Source of the DNA: CAYQUC01 sp964514215
GTDB lineage: Bacteria > Pseudomonadota > Gammaproteobacteria > UBA6429 > Thiohalophilaceae
Direction: 5' to 3'
Assembly (NCBI GenBank): GCA_964514215.1
Contig: CAZEPW010000009.1
Location: 1 to 64,000, forward strand
DNA: 64,000 nucleotides
The notes under the pieces were generated by a model. It saw only the letters and a program-made list of their open reading frames with translations. It searched no databases and had not been told where the DNA came from. Of this stretch, positions 8,860 to 19,500 are shown in pieces. Every line of letters begins with the position of its first letter. Within the stretch, counting starts at the first letter, position 1. A program made the translations under genes and the position numbers.

Positions 8860-9798
8860 TTATCGATTATGACTTGCCATGAAGTCTAAATCGGGGCCAA
8901 CTGGCACAATTCGTGTCGGATTAATTGATTGATGGCTGGCATAGTAATGATACTTAATGTGATCCAGGTTTACTGTCGCTGCAACCCTCGGAATTTGATA
9001 AAGTTGTTTGGTGTATTGCCATAAATTTGGAAAATCAACAATACGTTTTTTATTACACTTAAAGTGACCAACATAAACCGAGTCAAAGCGAACCAAGGTG
9101 ACAAAAAGTCGCCAATCAGCTTCGGTGATGATATCGCCAGCTAAAAATTTCTGTGTTGCTAAACGTTGCTCCATGTTTTCAAGGCAGTCAAATAAATCAA
9201 AATAAGCCTGCTCATAGGCTGCTTGGCTAGAAGCAAATCCGGTGCGATAAACACCATTGTTTATATTGTTATAAACTTGAGTATTGATGTTATTAATATC
9301 ATTACGGAGTGTCTCCGGATAAAAATCCAAGTCGCTATTAATGTCATCATCGTCCAAGTTATTAAATGCTGAATTAAACATTCGTATTATTTCAGAAGAT
9401 TCATTATTAACGATTGTGTTTTGCTTTTTATCCCAGAGAATTGGCACGGTTACAACACCATTGAAATTTGTATCGGCTAATTTATATACCTCTGCTAACG
9501 TGCTTTTGCCATTAACAGTATCGGCAGTTGCGCCCGGGTAATCATCAAACACCCAGCTGATGTCTGGCATGAGTGGGTGCACTACGGAGACACTGATTAT
9601 ATGGTTCAAGCCTTTTAATGCACGAAATATTAATGTGCGATGTGCCCATGGGCAGGCCAATGAGACATATAAGTGGTATCGATTTGCTTCTGCTTTGAAA
9701 CCACCGATGCCACTTGGTCCGGCATTGCCATCGCTTGTGACCCAATTTCGAAAAAATGACTCCCATCGGACGAATTCACCAAGATCATTATTTTTCAT
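8860..9798 (-). CDS. Glutathionyl-hydroquinone reductase (Ecm4/YqjG-type GST)
   Basis: The 312-residue protein has the Xi-class GST layout: an N-terminal extension with WESFFRNW, then YHLYVSLACPWAHR holding the catalytic cysteine C49 in Cys-Pro-Trp, and a C-terminal all-helical domain containing the EADWRLFVTLVRFDSVYVGHFKCN signature in two adjoining pieces. These enzymes reduce glutathionyl-hydroquinones with glutathione in the cytoplasm. It follows a DoxX gene on the same strand, and a LysR gene lies divergently upstream of that. DoxX and this GST often travel together in proteobacteria, which suggests a joint role in quinone or thiol stress under the LysR regulator. Confidence 0.93.
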   Translation of the reverse strand: MKNNDLGEFVRWESFFRNWVTSDGNAGPSGIGGFKAEANRYHLYVSLACPWAHRTLIFRALKGLNHIISVSVVHPLMPDISWVFDDYPGATADTVNGKSTLAEVYKLADTNFNGVVTVPILWDKKQNTIVNNESSEIIRMFNSAFNNLDDDDINSDLDFYPETLRNDINNINTQVYNNINNGVYRTGFASSQAAYEQAYFDLFDCLENMEQRLATQKFLAGDIITEADWRLFVTLVRFDSVYVGHFKCNKKRIVDFPNLWQYTKQLYQIPRVAATVNLDHIKYHYYASHQSINPTRIVPVGPDLDFMASHNR

Positions 9799-9853
9799 GA
9801 AGTTTCCATTTATTTGTTAAGGTTCAAATCTGTGTGGTTTTAAATTAAACGCC

Positions 9854-9869
9854 CGGTAGGTATGTACCG
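9854..9869. promoter_or_regulatory. Inverted repeat CGGTA-N6-TACCG
   Basis: A perfect 5-bp inverted repeat with six central bases lies between the DoxX gene and the downstream GST gene. On the minus strand it is not followed by a T-run, so an operator or weak terminator are both possible. Its minus strand contains GGTACATACC, which also occurs upstream of the Rieske gene at 35277-35286. Confidence 0.3.
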
Positions 9870-9940
9870 TGCATTGTTTTTGCTTTGCGTGTTTTTCATC
9901 AGTAGTGAAAATCCGACTAAGCCAATATTTTAGTGCAAAA

Positions 9941-10333
9941 TTATGGATGGCTGGTGTGTAGTAACTTATGATCCAAACTGATGCTTTTGTTAACCGGTAA
10001 ACCGGCTATGGCTAATAATCCACCAACCATTGCAATATTTTTCATAAAAAGGATCATTTGCATTTGATCCGCAAAATTATTGTGGAATAGTAATGCTGCT
10101 AATAATGTGAAAGCTGCTAGTGCATAGGCGTTATAGCGTACTTTCCATCCGATAATTAAAGAGATTGCAGTGCCAACTTCAAGGATGATTACTAAGGGTA
10201 ACATGATGCTAGGTACGCCCATGGCATCCATATAACCTTGAGTTGCTTCGAATCCACTAATTTTACTCAGGCCGGAGGTTAAAAAGATAAGTGACATTAA
10301 TACTCGTGCGACTAGATTGCTATATTTTTCCAT
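9941..10333 (-). CDS. DoxX-family inner-membrane protein
   Basis: The 130-residue protein has four predicted membrane helices and the DoxX signature: RVLMSLIFLTSGLSKI at the N terminus, followed by a GYMDAMGVP segment, then EVGTAISLIIGW and a FHNNF stretch. DoxX-type proteins are quinone-linked or redox-associated membrane proteins, with most bacterial members uncharacterised. It is transcribed away from the LysR gene at 10455 and lies upstream of the Ecm4-type GST. A shared, LysR-controlled divergent promoter in the 121-base gap is inferred. Confidence 0.9.
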   Translation of the reverse strand: MEKYSNLVARVLMSLIFLTSGLSKISGFEATQGYMDAMGVPSIMLPLVIILEVGTAISLIIGWKVRYNAYALAAFTLLAALLFHNNFADQMQMILFMKNIAMVGGLLAIAGLPVNKSISLDHKLLHTSHP

Positions 10334-10413
10334 GATGTGCCCACTTTGTTTGGTAAAGTTGTTAAGTTTAGAAAATATTATAGATTGAATAATTTAATTA
10401 AAAAGCGCAAAAT

Positions 10414-10432
10414 ATTGACCTAATATATCAAT
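10414..10432. promoter_or_regulatory. Candidate LysR operator, ATTGA-N9-TCAAT
   Basis: A perfect inverted repeat, ATTGA (10414-10418) and TCAAT (10428-10432), sits in the divergent gap between DoxX and the LysR gene, 22 bases before the LysR start codon. LysR-type regulators usually bind interrupted dyads of about this size in such gaps. The assignment rests on position and symmetry only. Confidence 0.45.
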
Positions 10433-10454
10433 TAATTCGATAGGTTGGTGTAAT

Positions 10455-11342
10455 ATGCAATCACCCCGAGTCAGTCTTGATCAATGGCGCGCACTACAAG
10501 CAGTTGTTGATTTTGGTGGATTTGCCCAAGCCGCAAATCAACTGCATCGCAGCCAATCAGCTATCAGCTACACCGTTGCTAAATTGCAACAACAGCTCGG
10601 TGTCACGTTATTAAAAATCGAAGGTCGAAAAGCATTACTCACTGAAACTGGTGAAGTATTATTACGGCATTCGCGGCAGTTATTGCGTCAAGCAATTGAG
10701 TTAGAGCAGTTTGCCGATAGTCTCGAACAAGGTTGGGAAGCCAGTATTCATATCGTGGTCGATAATATTTTTCCGAGTGAAATTATTATGCAGGCACTGC
10801 GTGAATTTAAACCTCAGAGTCATCGTTGTGAAGTTAATTTAACTGAAGCGATATTAGCCGGTGCAGAAGATATGATGCTGGAAAATAAAGCCGATATAAT
10901 AATTACCGGGTTAGTTCCTAATGATGTGTTAGCCGATCAAATTTTAGAAATTAAATTTATAGCCGTTTCCAGTAGTAACCACTCACTACAATTGCTCGAT
11001 AGAAATATTACCGTGTCTGATTTGGAACGCGAGCTGCAAGTGGTCATTAGTGATTCCGGTAATCGAAAGCGGCTTGATGCTGGTTGGCTAGGTGCTGAAA
11101 ATCGTTGGACAGTGAGCAGTTTAGAAACTTCGATTAGTGCCGTTTCTAATGGCTTAGGATTTGCTTGGCTACCACAACATCGTATACAAACTTTATTAGA
11201 TAATAATATATTAGCTCCACTCGCTTTAGCCGAAGGTGCAGAATTTAATGTAAATTTATTTCTAACTCGAAATCAAAACCCCGGCCCAGCTGTGCGCTTA
11301 TTTTCAGATATTTTACGCAACACCATAGCATCAACAAAATAA
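10455..11342 (+). CDS. LysR-family transcriptional regulator
   Basis: The first 65 residues are a LysR winged helix-turn-helix (LDQWRALQAVVDFGGFAQAA, then QSAISYTVAKLQQQLG and LLRHSRQLL). The remaining 230 residues form the periplasmic-binding-like effector domain, with ADIIITG and the SNGLGFAWLP segment near the end. Length 295 is normal for the family. It is divergent from DoxX and the GST, the usual arrangement for a LysR protein and its target. The natural inducer is not evident; quinone-type or electrophile stress would fit the neighbours. Confidence 0.93.
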   Translation: MQSPRVSLDQWRALQAVVDFGGFAQAANQLHRSQSAISYTVAKLQQQLGVTLLKIEGRKALLTETGEVLLRHSRQLLRQAIELEQFADSLEQGWEASIHIVVDNIFPSEIIMQALREFKPQSHRCEVNLTEAILAGAEDMMLENKADIIITGLVPNDVLADQILEIKFIAVSSSNHSLQLLDRNITVSDLERELQVVISDSGNRKRLDAGWLGAENRWTVSSLETSISAVSNGLGFAWLPQHRIQTLLDNNILAPLALAEGAEFNVNLFLTRNQNPGPAVRLFSDILRNTIASTK

Positions 11343-11459
11343 TATTTAAGTAGAGAATATTTTTGACGATGAGGTCATATCCAGTTTATTCTATGGAGCT
11401 TAACTTTATAGTAATTTTAAGCAAAAATAATTATTAATTAATAAAATGGAGATTGGATT

Positions 11460-12113
11460 ATGAGCACTGAAAAACCTAAAATCGCCTGTTTACCAAACGG
11501 GCCATATTATTTACTTCACGACCAAACTCCAAAAGAAATTCCTAATATAGTAAAGTCCAATGGCGATGCTTGTAGCACCATAACGGGGGTTGCGTTATGT
11601 CGTTGTGGCGGCTCAAACAATAAACCTTTTTGTGATGGCACACATGGTACGAATGGTTTTAGTGATAACAATGAAACCGATGGTAAACTTAATAAACGAA
11701 TTAATTATGTTGGGAAAAAAATAACAATACATGATAATCGAGGAATTTGTGCTCATGCTGGTCACTGCACGGATAATCTAAGTGAAGTTTTTAAAATGAA
11801 ACAAGAGCCGTGGATTGATGCGGATGCTGCGCCGGCCTATGATATTATTAAAACAATTTCGAAGTGTCCATCTGGTGCACTTAGTTATACCGTAGATGAT
11901 GTTGAATATCGTGATCACCAGCGAATGCCCAATGTTATTGTTACTAAAGATGGCCCCTATGCCGTAACCGGAGGTATCGAATTGATCGAACAATCAAAAG
12001 GGGATGGTGCCTCTAGTGAACATTATACATTATGCCGTTGCGGCGCCTCCAAAAACAAACCGTTTTGTGATGGCACTCATTGGCATATTGAATTTAAGGA
12101 TGAAAAAAATTAA
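11460..12113 (+). CDS. CDGSH - divergent ferredoxin (Fer4_19) - CDGSH iron-sulfur protein
   Basis: Two CDGSH motifs frame a central ferredoxin-like segment. The first is CRCGGSNNKPFCDGTH at 47-62, and the second is CRCGASKNKPFCDGTH near residues 192-207. Both keep the Cys-x-Cys...Cys-x3-His ligands for a [2Fe-2S] cluster. Between them, ICAHAGHCTDNLSEVF and a later CPSGALSY match the Fer4_19 domain. Proteins of this three-part type are soluble electron carriers or redox sensors of unknown partner. Its stop overlaps the ATG of the methyltransferase gene (TAATG), so coupling is likely. The third gene of the cluster carries two more CDGSH domains, suggesting a shared redox pathway. Confidence 0.9.
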   Translation: MSTEKPKIACLPNGPYYLLHDQTPKEIPNIVKSNGDACSTITGVALCRCGGSNNKPFCDGTHGTNGFSDNNETDGKLNKRINYVGKKITIHDNRGICAHAGHCTDNLSEVFKMKQEPWIDADAAPAYDIIKTISKCPSGALSYTVDDVEYRDHQRMPNVIVTKDGPYAVTGGIELIEQSKGDGASSEHYTLCRCGASKNKPFCDGTHWHIEFKDEKN

Positions 12114-12802
12114 TGCACAAGGGTGAGCTTGAATTTAATACTCAAATACAGGATTATGTTTTAAAAAATTCACTACGCGAGTCCGATATTCTTTTTCAGT
12201 TACGACAAGAAACTGAAAAAGATCCCGATGCCATCATGCAAATCCCTCCCGAACAGGGTCAGTTTATGTCGATGTTGGTTAAGCTTATCGCCGCAAAACG
12301 CACGATTGAAATTGGGGTGTACACTGGATATAGCAGTTTATGCGTTGCTCAGGCAATGCCCGATGATAGTTATACTGTTGCATGTGATATTAGTGAAAAA
12401 TGGACAACTATTGCATCACGTTATTGGGCAAAAGCTTCTGTGGCCAATAAAATTGATCTTAGGTTGGCACCGGCAATAGAGACGTTAAATGCACTACTGA
12501 CTGATGGTCAAGCCGAATCATATGATTTTATTTTTATCGATGCAGATAAAGATAATTATGATAATTACTATGAATTATCGCTACAGCTATTAAAACCCGG
12601 TGGTTTAATCGCAATTGATAATGTTTTGCTTTTTGGTTCGGTAATCGATTCAAATGCTCTTGATATCTCGCTACGCGATTCAATTACCGAAAAAAGCATT
12701 CAAGTTGTGAGAGATTTAAATCAAAAAATTAAACTGGATAAACGCGTTGAAATTAGCATGTTAAAACTTGCCGATGGATTAAGCTTGGTTAGAAAAATAT
12801 AA
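12113..12802 (+). CDS. O-methyltransferase (caffeoyl-CoA/catechol OMT-like family)
   Basis: The 229-residue protein is a class I SAM-dependent O-methyltransferase of the Methyltransf_3 type. Motif I is IEIGVYTGYSSL, the acidic residue after the next strand is CDISEKW, and FIDADKDNYDNYYE supplies the metal- and substrate-binding aspartates. GGLIAIDNVLLFG follows. Family members methylate catechol-like hydroxyls using Mg2+. It is translationally coupled to the CDGSH protein upstream and lies 42 bases before the CDGSH-GltB-like gene. The substrate cannot be read from the sequence. Confidence 0.92.
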   Translation: MHKGELEFNTQIQDYVLKNSLRESDILFQLRQETEKDPDAIMQIPPEQGQFMSMLVKLIAAKRTIEIGVYTGYSSLCVAQAMPDDSYTVACDISEKWTTIASRYWAKASVANKIDLRLAPAIETLNALLTDGQAESYDFIFIDADKDNYDNYYELSLQLLKPGGLIAIDNVLLFGSVIDSNALDISLRDSITEKSIQVVRDLNQKIKLDKRVEISMLKLADGLSLVRKI

Positions 12803-12844
12803 TATTAACTTTTAAACATTAAGCATGGAAGGTCGTTAAATAAT

Positions 12845-14389
12845 ATGAGTAAGCCAATTATTGCTGATATAAAACCACAGAAAGTAACATTAAAAAAAGC
12901 TCAAGAATATTATTTTTGTACTTGCGGTTTATCAAAAAAACAACCGTTTTGTGATGGTTCGCACGCAGCAACATCATTTAAACCATTAGCATTTATAGCC
13001 GAACAAGATGGCGAGTCTTACTTATGTGCTTGTAAACATTCTGCTAACGCGCCATTTTGTGATGGAACACATAAGCAATTTAATGAACACGATATTGCTA
13101 AAGAAGGGCCTGGTATTGATATTACATCATCTGCTGGATTACCCGTTGCCATTGCAACACCTGAAGAGCCAACAGTAACGATGATTCATCGGCTTGCACA
13201 AGAGGGCTTGAGCAAACTAGGACACCATGGCCAAATGACGTCAATGGGAGTGCCTCGTCATAAGTTACCTCATTGGGATGATATACAAATTATGGCAGCT
13301 CAAATGGCCACTAAACCTTTGATGGAAGATCGCGTTGTTAGTACTGAATTGATTATTGGACCTCAGGCAAATAAACCACTGAAATTAACTATCCCATTAT
13401 TTGTTTCAGACATGAGTTTTGGAGCATTATCAGAAGAAGCTAAAGTTTCTTTAGCTAGAGGCGCAGAATTAGCGGGCACCGGAATTTGTTCTGGTGAAGG
13501 AGGTATGTTACCTGAAGAGCAGTTAGCCAATTCACGTTATTTCTATGAATATGCCAGTGCTGGATTTGGTTTTAAAGAAGAGTTGCTATCTAAAATACAA
13601 GCGTTTCACTTTAAAGGTGGGCAAGGTGCAAAGACAGGTACCGGAGGACATCTTCCGGGAAATAAAAATCAGGGAAAAATTTCTCAAGTTCGTGGTATTC
13701 CTCAAGGTGAGCCGGCGATTTCACCACCCACGTTTAACGATCTTACGTCAACATCCGACTTTAAACATTTTGCTGATCGCATTCGAGAAATAACCGGAGG
13801 AATTCCAATAGGTTTTAAGCTGAGTGCCAACCATATTGAACAAGATATTCAATTCGCATTGGATGCCAGTGCTGATTATATTATTTTAGATGGACGTGGT
13901 GGTGGCACTGGAGCAGCACCTGAAATGTTTCGGGATCATATTAGTGTACCAACAATTCCTGCACTGGCACGTGCTCGTCGATACCTTGATGAACAAGGAG
14001 CCAGTGCTCGTGTCACTTTGATTATTACGGGTGGTTTGCGAATGCCGATAGATTTTGTTAAAGCGTTGGCATTAGGTGCGGATGGCGTTGCCATTTCTAC
14101 TAGTGCGATGCAAGCTATTGGCTGTGTTGCTGCAAGAATGTGTAATAGTAATAATTGCCCTGCAGGAATTGCGACACAAAATCCAGAGCTTCGAAACAAA
14201 TTAAATGTGCAACAGTCAGCAAAAAAATTGCATAATTTTTTCTCTGCATCAATAGAGTTAATGCGGGTAATGGCACGAGCATGTGGTCATGATGATTTAA
14301 ATAAATTTAATCAAAATGATTTAGCCACCTGGCATAAAGAAATGGCTCAGTTATCTGGAGTAAATTACTCTGGTTTTAATAAGTTGTAA
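12845..14389 (+). CDS. Fusion of two CDGSH domains to a GltB-like FMN-binding domain
   Basis: Residues 25-40 (CTCGLSKKQPFCDGSH) and 61-76 (CACKHSANAPFCDGTH) are two CDGSH [2Fe-2S] sites. From about residue 110 to the end is the FMN-binding synthase domain of glutamate synthase: GAKTGTGGHLPGNK, FKLSANHIEQDI, IILDGRGGGTGAAPEMFRDH, and MCNSNNCPAGIATQ, whose cysteines correspond to the [3Fe-4S] site of GOGAT. No glutaminase domain is present, so this is not a complete glutamate synthase. It may be a flavin oxidoreductase of the archaeal GltB2 type fed by CDGSH clusters. A GGAAGG ribosome site precedes the start. Together with the two upstream genes it looks like one operon. Confidence 0.88.
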   Translation: MSKPIIADIKPQKVTLKKAQEYYFCTCGLSKKQPFCDGSHAATSFKPLAFIAEQDGESYLCACKHSANAPFCDGTHKQFNEHDIAKEGPGIDITSSAGLPVAIATPEEPTVTMIHRLAQEGLSKLGHHGQMTSMGVPRHKLPHWDDIQIMAAQMATKPLMEDRVVSTELIIGPQANKPLKLTIPLFVSDMSFGALSEEAKVSLARGAELAGTGICSGEGGMLPEEQLANSRYFYEYASAGFGFKEELLSKIQAFHFKGGQGAKTGTGGHLPGNKNQGKISQVRGIPQGEPAISPPTFNDLTSTSDFKHFADRIREITGGIPIGFKLSANHIEQDIQFALDASADYIILDGRGGGTGAAPEMFRDHISVPTIPALARARRYLDEQGASARVTLIITGGLRMPIDFVKALALGADGVAISTSAMQAIGCVAARMCNSNNCPAGIATQNPELRNKLNVQQSAKKLHNFFSASIELMRVMARACGHDDLNKFNQNDLATWHKEMAQLSGVNYSGFNKL

Positions 14390-14544
14390 TGTAAACAACG
14401 ATTTATAACTTTAACCTACTTAAATTATTGTTTATAAAGTATTATAAATGTGATGGTATCTACGATTTAAACCTTTATAAAGCTACAGTTTCGGAACCAT
14501 CAGACGCTATATAATAGTACTAATCTATTATAGATAATATAATT

Positions 14545-16539
14545 ATGGCGTGTAATTCTAATCGCTGTGTGAGCAGCGACAGTAAAAATAAAAGAAAATT
14601 ACCTTATATCGAACCGTCGATACGCGTCATTGCAGGTTTTTTTCTGTCGCTAATTGGAGTGTTATTGTATTTTTTTAATGACTTAATATTAATACTCATC
14701 GGTTCGTTATTATTCATCAGCTTAAATTTGTTTCAATCGGGTCTTACCCATTACTGTATCATGGAAAAAGGTCTTAAACTGTTTGGTTTTAGAAGTGAGC
14801 TGGATGAAATTAAAGATTTAAGTGCAAAAGCAGAACTCTCTGCGTCTATTCAAAAAAATTATATTAAAACTTTAAACCTGCTTAACGAAGCGATAGTCGA
14901 AATTTCACAAGATGGCACTATATTAACCGCATCAGATGGTTGGTCAAAGCTAATAAGTCATAACACCTTAGATCCCCAAGAAAATGCTAATTCTATTTTG
15001 TCTTATATTCATGAATCGGATAAATCGCTCGTTATTGATATGTTTAAAAAAGTATTTAATTCAGATGAGTCCGTCCATCGAGTGCGCTTTCGGTTAAAGC
15101 ACAGCCATAAAACTGAGCATTGGATTGGCGGTAAATTCATGCTTGAAGTTTTGAGTGATAGTGATATCCGTATTAGAGGAGTGTTGCGTGATATAACCGA
15201 TTCATATCTGCAAGAAAAACAAATCAAACACATGGCAATGCACGATGCGTTAACAGGGCTACCGAATCGAATTTTATTGGATGAAAAAATGGATTTGGCA
15301 CTAGAAGGAGCCAAAAAAAATAACTCATTGCTAGGTTTGTTGTTTATCGATTTAGATAACTTTAAACAAGTTAATGATATTCATGGACATAAAATGGGTG
15401 ATCATCTTTTGGTTTCGGTTAGTAGAATCATGCAAAAAAGATTACGTGATCATGATACTTTAGCTCGTTGGGGTGGTGATGAGTTTGTTGTGGTTTTGCC
15501 TGAATTAAAACATGTTTCGGATGTGCGTAGAGTGGCAGAATCGTTAATGGGTATTTTAGAAACCGAGTTAGTTGAAGAAGGTTTTGATGCAATAGTAACG
15601 TTAAGTATTGGTGGTGCAACTTATCCGGCCGATGCCAATAGTACCGAAACTTTATTAGTTCAGGCGGATAAAGCACTTTATTGCGCTAAAGATCAAGGTC
15701 GAAATAATGTGCAAATTTATACTGAATTGCGAGAAAGTAATTTAGGATATTATGACTTCGAAATGACGAATCGATTTAGTCAGGCCATAAAAGATAATCG
15801 AATTCAAGTTTATTATCAAGTTATTGTCAGTGCAAAAAATAAAGAAACTTGTGGTTTTGAAGCGCTTGCGCGTTGGCATGATGACAAATATGGCTGGGTT
15901 AGTCCTGGTATATTTATTCCGATGGCTGAAAATTTAGGTTTAATTCAAGATTTGGGGAAACAGGTTTTAGCTAAGGCTCTCGAAGATTTTTCTTCTGTTG
16001 GTGGTAATAGTGATTTAGTGTTATCGGTTAATATATCAAACAGACAAATAATGCATGGTGATTTTACCGGTTGGATTGAAAACTTTATAAAAAACTATGA
16101 TGTCCGACCGGAACAAATTAAACTTGAAATCACCGAAAGTTTAGCCCAAATGGATATTAAAAAGGCCAAAGCAATTCTTGAATCGTTGCGAGAAACCGGT
16201 TTTAAATTATCACTCGATGACTTTGGCACGGGTTTTTCATCGTTATCCAATTTACATAATTTACCGGTTGATGAACTTAAAATTGACATGTCATTCGTAC
16301 AACGCTGTGAGGATGCTGATGGTAAAATAATGCTTGAAACTATTGTTGCTATGGGACATGCACTAGGCTTAGAATTAGTAGCCGAAGGTGTCGATTCACC
16401 TGAATGTGTGACGATTATGCAAAATCTTGGTGTTGCCAAATTACAGGGATATTATTTTAGTAAACCTATCCCTTGGGGCGAGGTTACTGAACTATTTATC
16501 TCAAATCATGTTGTTACGCGATTATCAAATAAGGCATAA
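14545..16539 (+). CDS. Membrane-bound PAS-GGDEF-EAL cyclic-di-GMP enzyme
   Basis: Two membrane helices lie at about 29-75, then a PAS-like domain (about 100-230), a GGDEF domain and an EAL domain. The GGDEF motif is intact (RWGGDEF, 308-314) with an RDHD inhibitory site just before it. The EAL motif is intact (E439-A440-L441), with LSLDDFGTG and LVAEGVD further on. Both cyclase and phosphodiesterase activities are therefore possible. It is convergent with the larger GGDEF-EAL gene at 16568, only 28 bases away. The sensed signal is unknown. Confidence 0.93.
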   Translation: MACNSNRCVSSDSKNKRKLPYIEPSIRVIAGFFLSLIGVLLYFFNDLILILIGSLLFISLNLFQSGLTHYCIMEKGLKLFGFRSELDEIKDLSAKAELSASIQKNYIKTLNLLNEAIVEISQDGTILTASDGWSKLISHNTLDPQENANSILSYIHESDKSLVIDMFKKVFNSDESVHRVRFRLKHSHKTEHWIGGKFMLEVLSDSDIRIRGVLRDITDSYLQEKQIKHMAMHDALTGLPNRILLDEKMDLALEGAKKNNSLLGLLFIDLDNFKQVNDIHGHKMGDHLLVSVSRIMQKRLRDHDTLARWGGDEFVVVLPELKHVSDVRRVAESLMGILETELVEEGFDAIVTLSIGGATYPADANSTETLLVQADKALYCAKDQGRNNVQIYTELRESNLGYYDFEMTNRFSQAIKDNRIQVYYQVIVSAKNKETCGFEALARWHDDKYGWVSPGIFIPMAENLGLIQDLGKQVLAKALEDFSSVGGNSDLVLSVNISNRQIMHGDFTGWIENFIKNYDVRPEQIKLEITESLAQMDIKKAKAILESLRETGFKLSLDDFGTGFSSLSNLHNLPVDELKIDMSFVQRCEDADGKIMLETIVAMGHALGLELVAEGVDSPECVTIMQNLGVAKLQGYYFSKPIPWGEVTELFISNHVVTRLSNKA

Positions 16540-16567
16540 AGTATATTTAGTTTGAGATTTTTAGTAA

Positions 16568-19500
16568 TTAATTTATTTTTCGATCTATAGTAGATGTTTG
16601 TCCTTGTAGTAATGATATAAAATCATCTTTGTTAACCGGTTTACTAAAAAGATAACCTTGATACGCTTCACATCCCAGTTGTGTCAGAATTTTTAATTGT
16701 TCTTTTGTTTCGACACCTTCAGCAATCACCTCAATATTTAAATTTTCAGCCATTGTCATAATGGTTTTAACGATAGCAAGATCATTTTGGTTCTCGCAAA
16801 TATGAATAATAAACGATCGATCAATTTTAATCATATCAATTGGTAGTTGCTGCAAATAACGTAATGATGCGTAACCTGTGCCAAAATCATCAATTGATAT
16901 TTTAAGTCCGAGTTCTTTAAGTGTTTGCAGTTTTTCACAAACTTTTTGAGTGTCTTCAATTAAAATATTTTCGGTTACTTCCAGTTCCAAACAGCATGGA
17001 TTTGTTTGGTATTTTTCCATTGTTTGTTGAATTTTAGAAATAAAATTATCGTGCAAAAATTGACGTGGGCTAACATTAACGGACAAGCTACTTATTTCTT
17101 CGCAACTATCATTATTGCACCATAATTCACTGGCTTGTATACAGGCTTGCTGAAATATGAAATCACCCAATTGAATAATTTGCCCGGTCTCATTGGCCAC
17201 CGGGATAAATCTATCTGGTGAAATATAACCAAGTTCGGGATGATTCCAGCGCAATAAAATTTCAGCTCCTAAAATTTTATTATCTTTTACCGCCACCTTG
17301 GGTTGATAAGCAACTTCAAATTGTTGCTTGGTGATAGCTTGATGGATTGCAGACTCCATTTCGAGTCGTTCCATTGCAGAGATATTCATTTCACTGGAAA
17401 AAAATTGGTAATTATCACGGCCATTCTCTTTAACACTATACATTGCAGTATCAGCATGTTTAATTAATAATTCTGCTGTTTCACCATCATCGGGGTATAT
17501 TGAGATGCCACAACTACTGGTTATCATCAGGTTATGCTCCGATATATAATAATGTTCTTTGACTTTTTGGTTGAGTAAAGTAGCTATATGACTTATGTAG
17601 TTGATAGCGGTTTCATTTGAATCAAATCCTGCTAGTAATAATACAAATTCATCGCCGCCTAATCTTGCTACGGTATCTTCTTTGCGCAGGCATTGCTGTA
17701 AACGTTTGGCCACTTCTTTTAATAAACCATCACCAATTTGATGACCTAATGAATCATTTATTTTTTTAAAATGGTCGATATCTAAAATAATAACGGCTAG
17801 CTGGCTTTTTTGGCGTTTAGAGTAGCCGATGGCTTGTTGCAAGCGATCCATTAAATAGGCGCGATTGGGTAGTTGCGTTAAATCATCATAATAAGCCATG
17901 TGTTTAATTTTTTCTTCAGTTTGGCTACGTTCAATTTCAGCAACCGTTCTAGCAGCAAAAATACGCATAACTGATTCATTAAAGCTAATATCTTCGATAG
18001 GAGAACGAAACATTGCAAATAATAACCCTAAGGGATTATCATGAGAATCGAATAACGGGATACCAACGTAACTTTCCATGTTTGTTTCACATAAATGAAT
18101 ATCCTGTGGAAAAATATTTTGCACATTACTAACATAACTTCGAGTCTGTTGACCTATTATGGTTTCGCAAGGGGTGCCATTAAGCGGGTATTGGGTATTA
18201 TCAATTACTGCACCATCATAATAATAGGCAAGTGTTTCTACGAGTTCAGAGTTTTCAGTTATCATTGACACAACTCCGCAGGAATCTGCTTGTAATATTT
18301 CAGCCATGCGTACTGTCATGGCTTTAAAAAAGTCGGTTCCTGTTGTGGTTGATACTGCCTCCATAATTTGCGTTATTGCTGTTTCTGCTTTGCGGCGAAG
18401 TTTTAATTCTTTAAAGAATGTTTGAATAACGGCAGCTTCCTGCGCGAATGCCTGTAGGATTTTAATTTCGTGATCATCGTAATGGTGGAACTGTTGTGAA
18501 TTTGCTATTTGCAACACGCCAATAATTTTTTCATCAGTGATAAGCGGTACTGCCGCTGATGATTTTAAATTAAAGGCTTTTTTTAGTTTAGTATGATGAT
18601 GTGAGCTATTGGGTATATCATCAATAATACTGGGTTTTGATGATTTAAAAACATCAACATTAATTGAATCTTCTTCAAGTGAAATTTCAAAATGTCCGCT
18701 GGCCTTATAGCCCGTGTCACTGTTTGCAACACAGACTAGTTTATTATTTTGTGGTTCATACAAATTTAAAAAACAAATATCACCTTTAAGTGTTTTCCGT
18801 GTTCTGTTTACTATAGTTTCGAGCAATCGAGCTAAGCTTTCATGGCTATGTGATGCTTTTAATAATTCATTGCTAAAACTTAAACGTTCTTGGTGTAGTT
18901 GTTGTTCATCGAGTAGTTTTATTAATTGGTTTGCAAATATACCTAATTCATCTGTTGAATTAGATTGAATTTTATGTCCTGGTGTTATTGTTGATAAATT
19001 AATTAAACTTTTTAAGGGCGTGAGAGATTGCATAAAACTACGCACAAACAATAATGCGCCAGCAATAGCCAAGCATTCCAGTAATAGCCAGATAATGAAT
19101 GTTTCAAAAGTAAAATAACCTGTACGAGTCCAATAATATTGTACTAACATGGTATCAATTAATAATGGAGTTAGTGCGCCAATTAAAAAGACTTTAGTTT
19201 TTATTGTTATAAATGGTCTCTGCAACTGAATTTGACCAAAAGCCTTACCAAATAAATCATAAATACTGATAAAAATTGGTAATCCAACAATAATGGAAAC
19301 TATTAATGCGACTAATGATATACGAAACCAGTCAACAGGTTGCGCAATGTAATCAGATGATAACTCTAAACTTATAATTGCAGCGGCTGGCGCTAACATT
19401 AAGAATACAATAAACGTGCTCCAGTAATGCTTCGGAAATTTTCTTAATGCGGTTTCGGTAATTTCTTTAGACTGTTCATCTTGGGTGTTTAAATAAGCGG

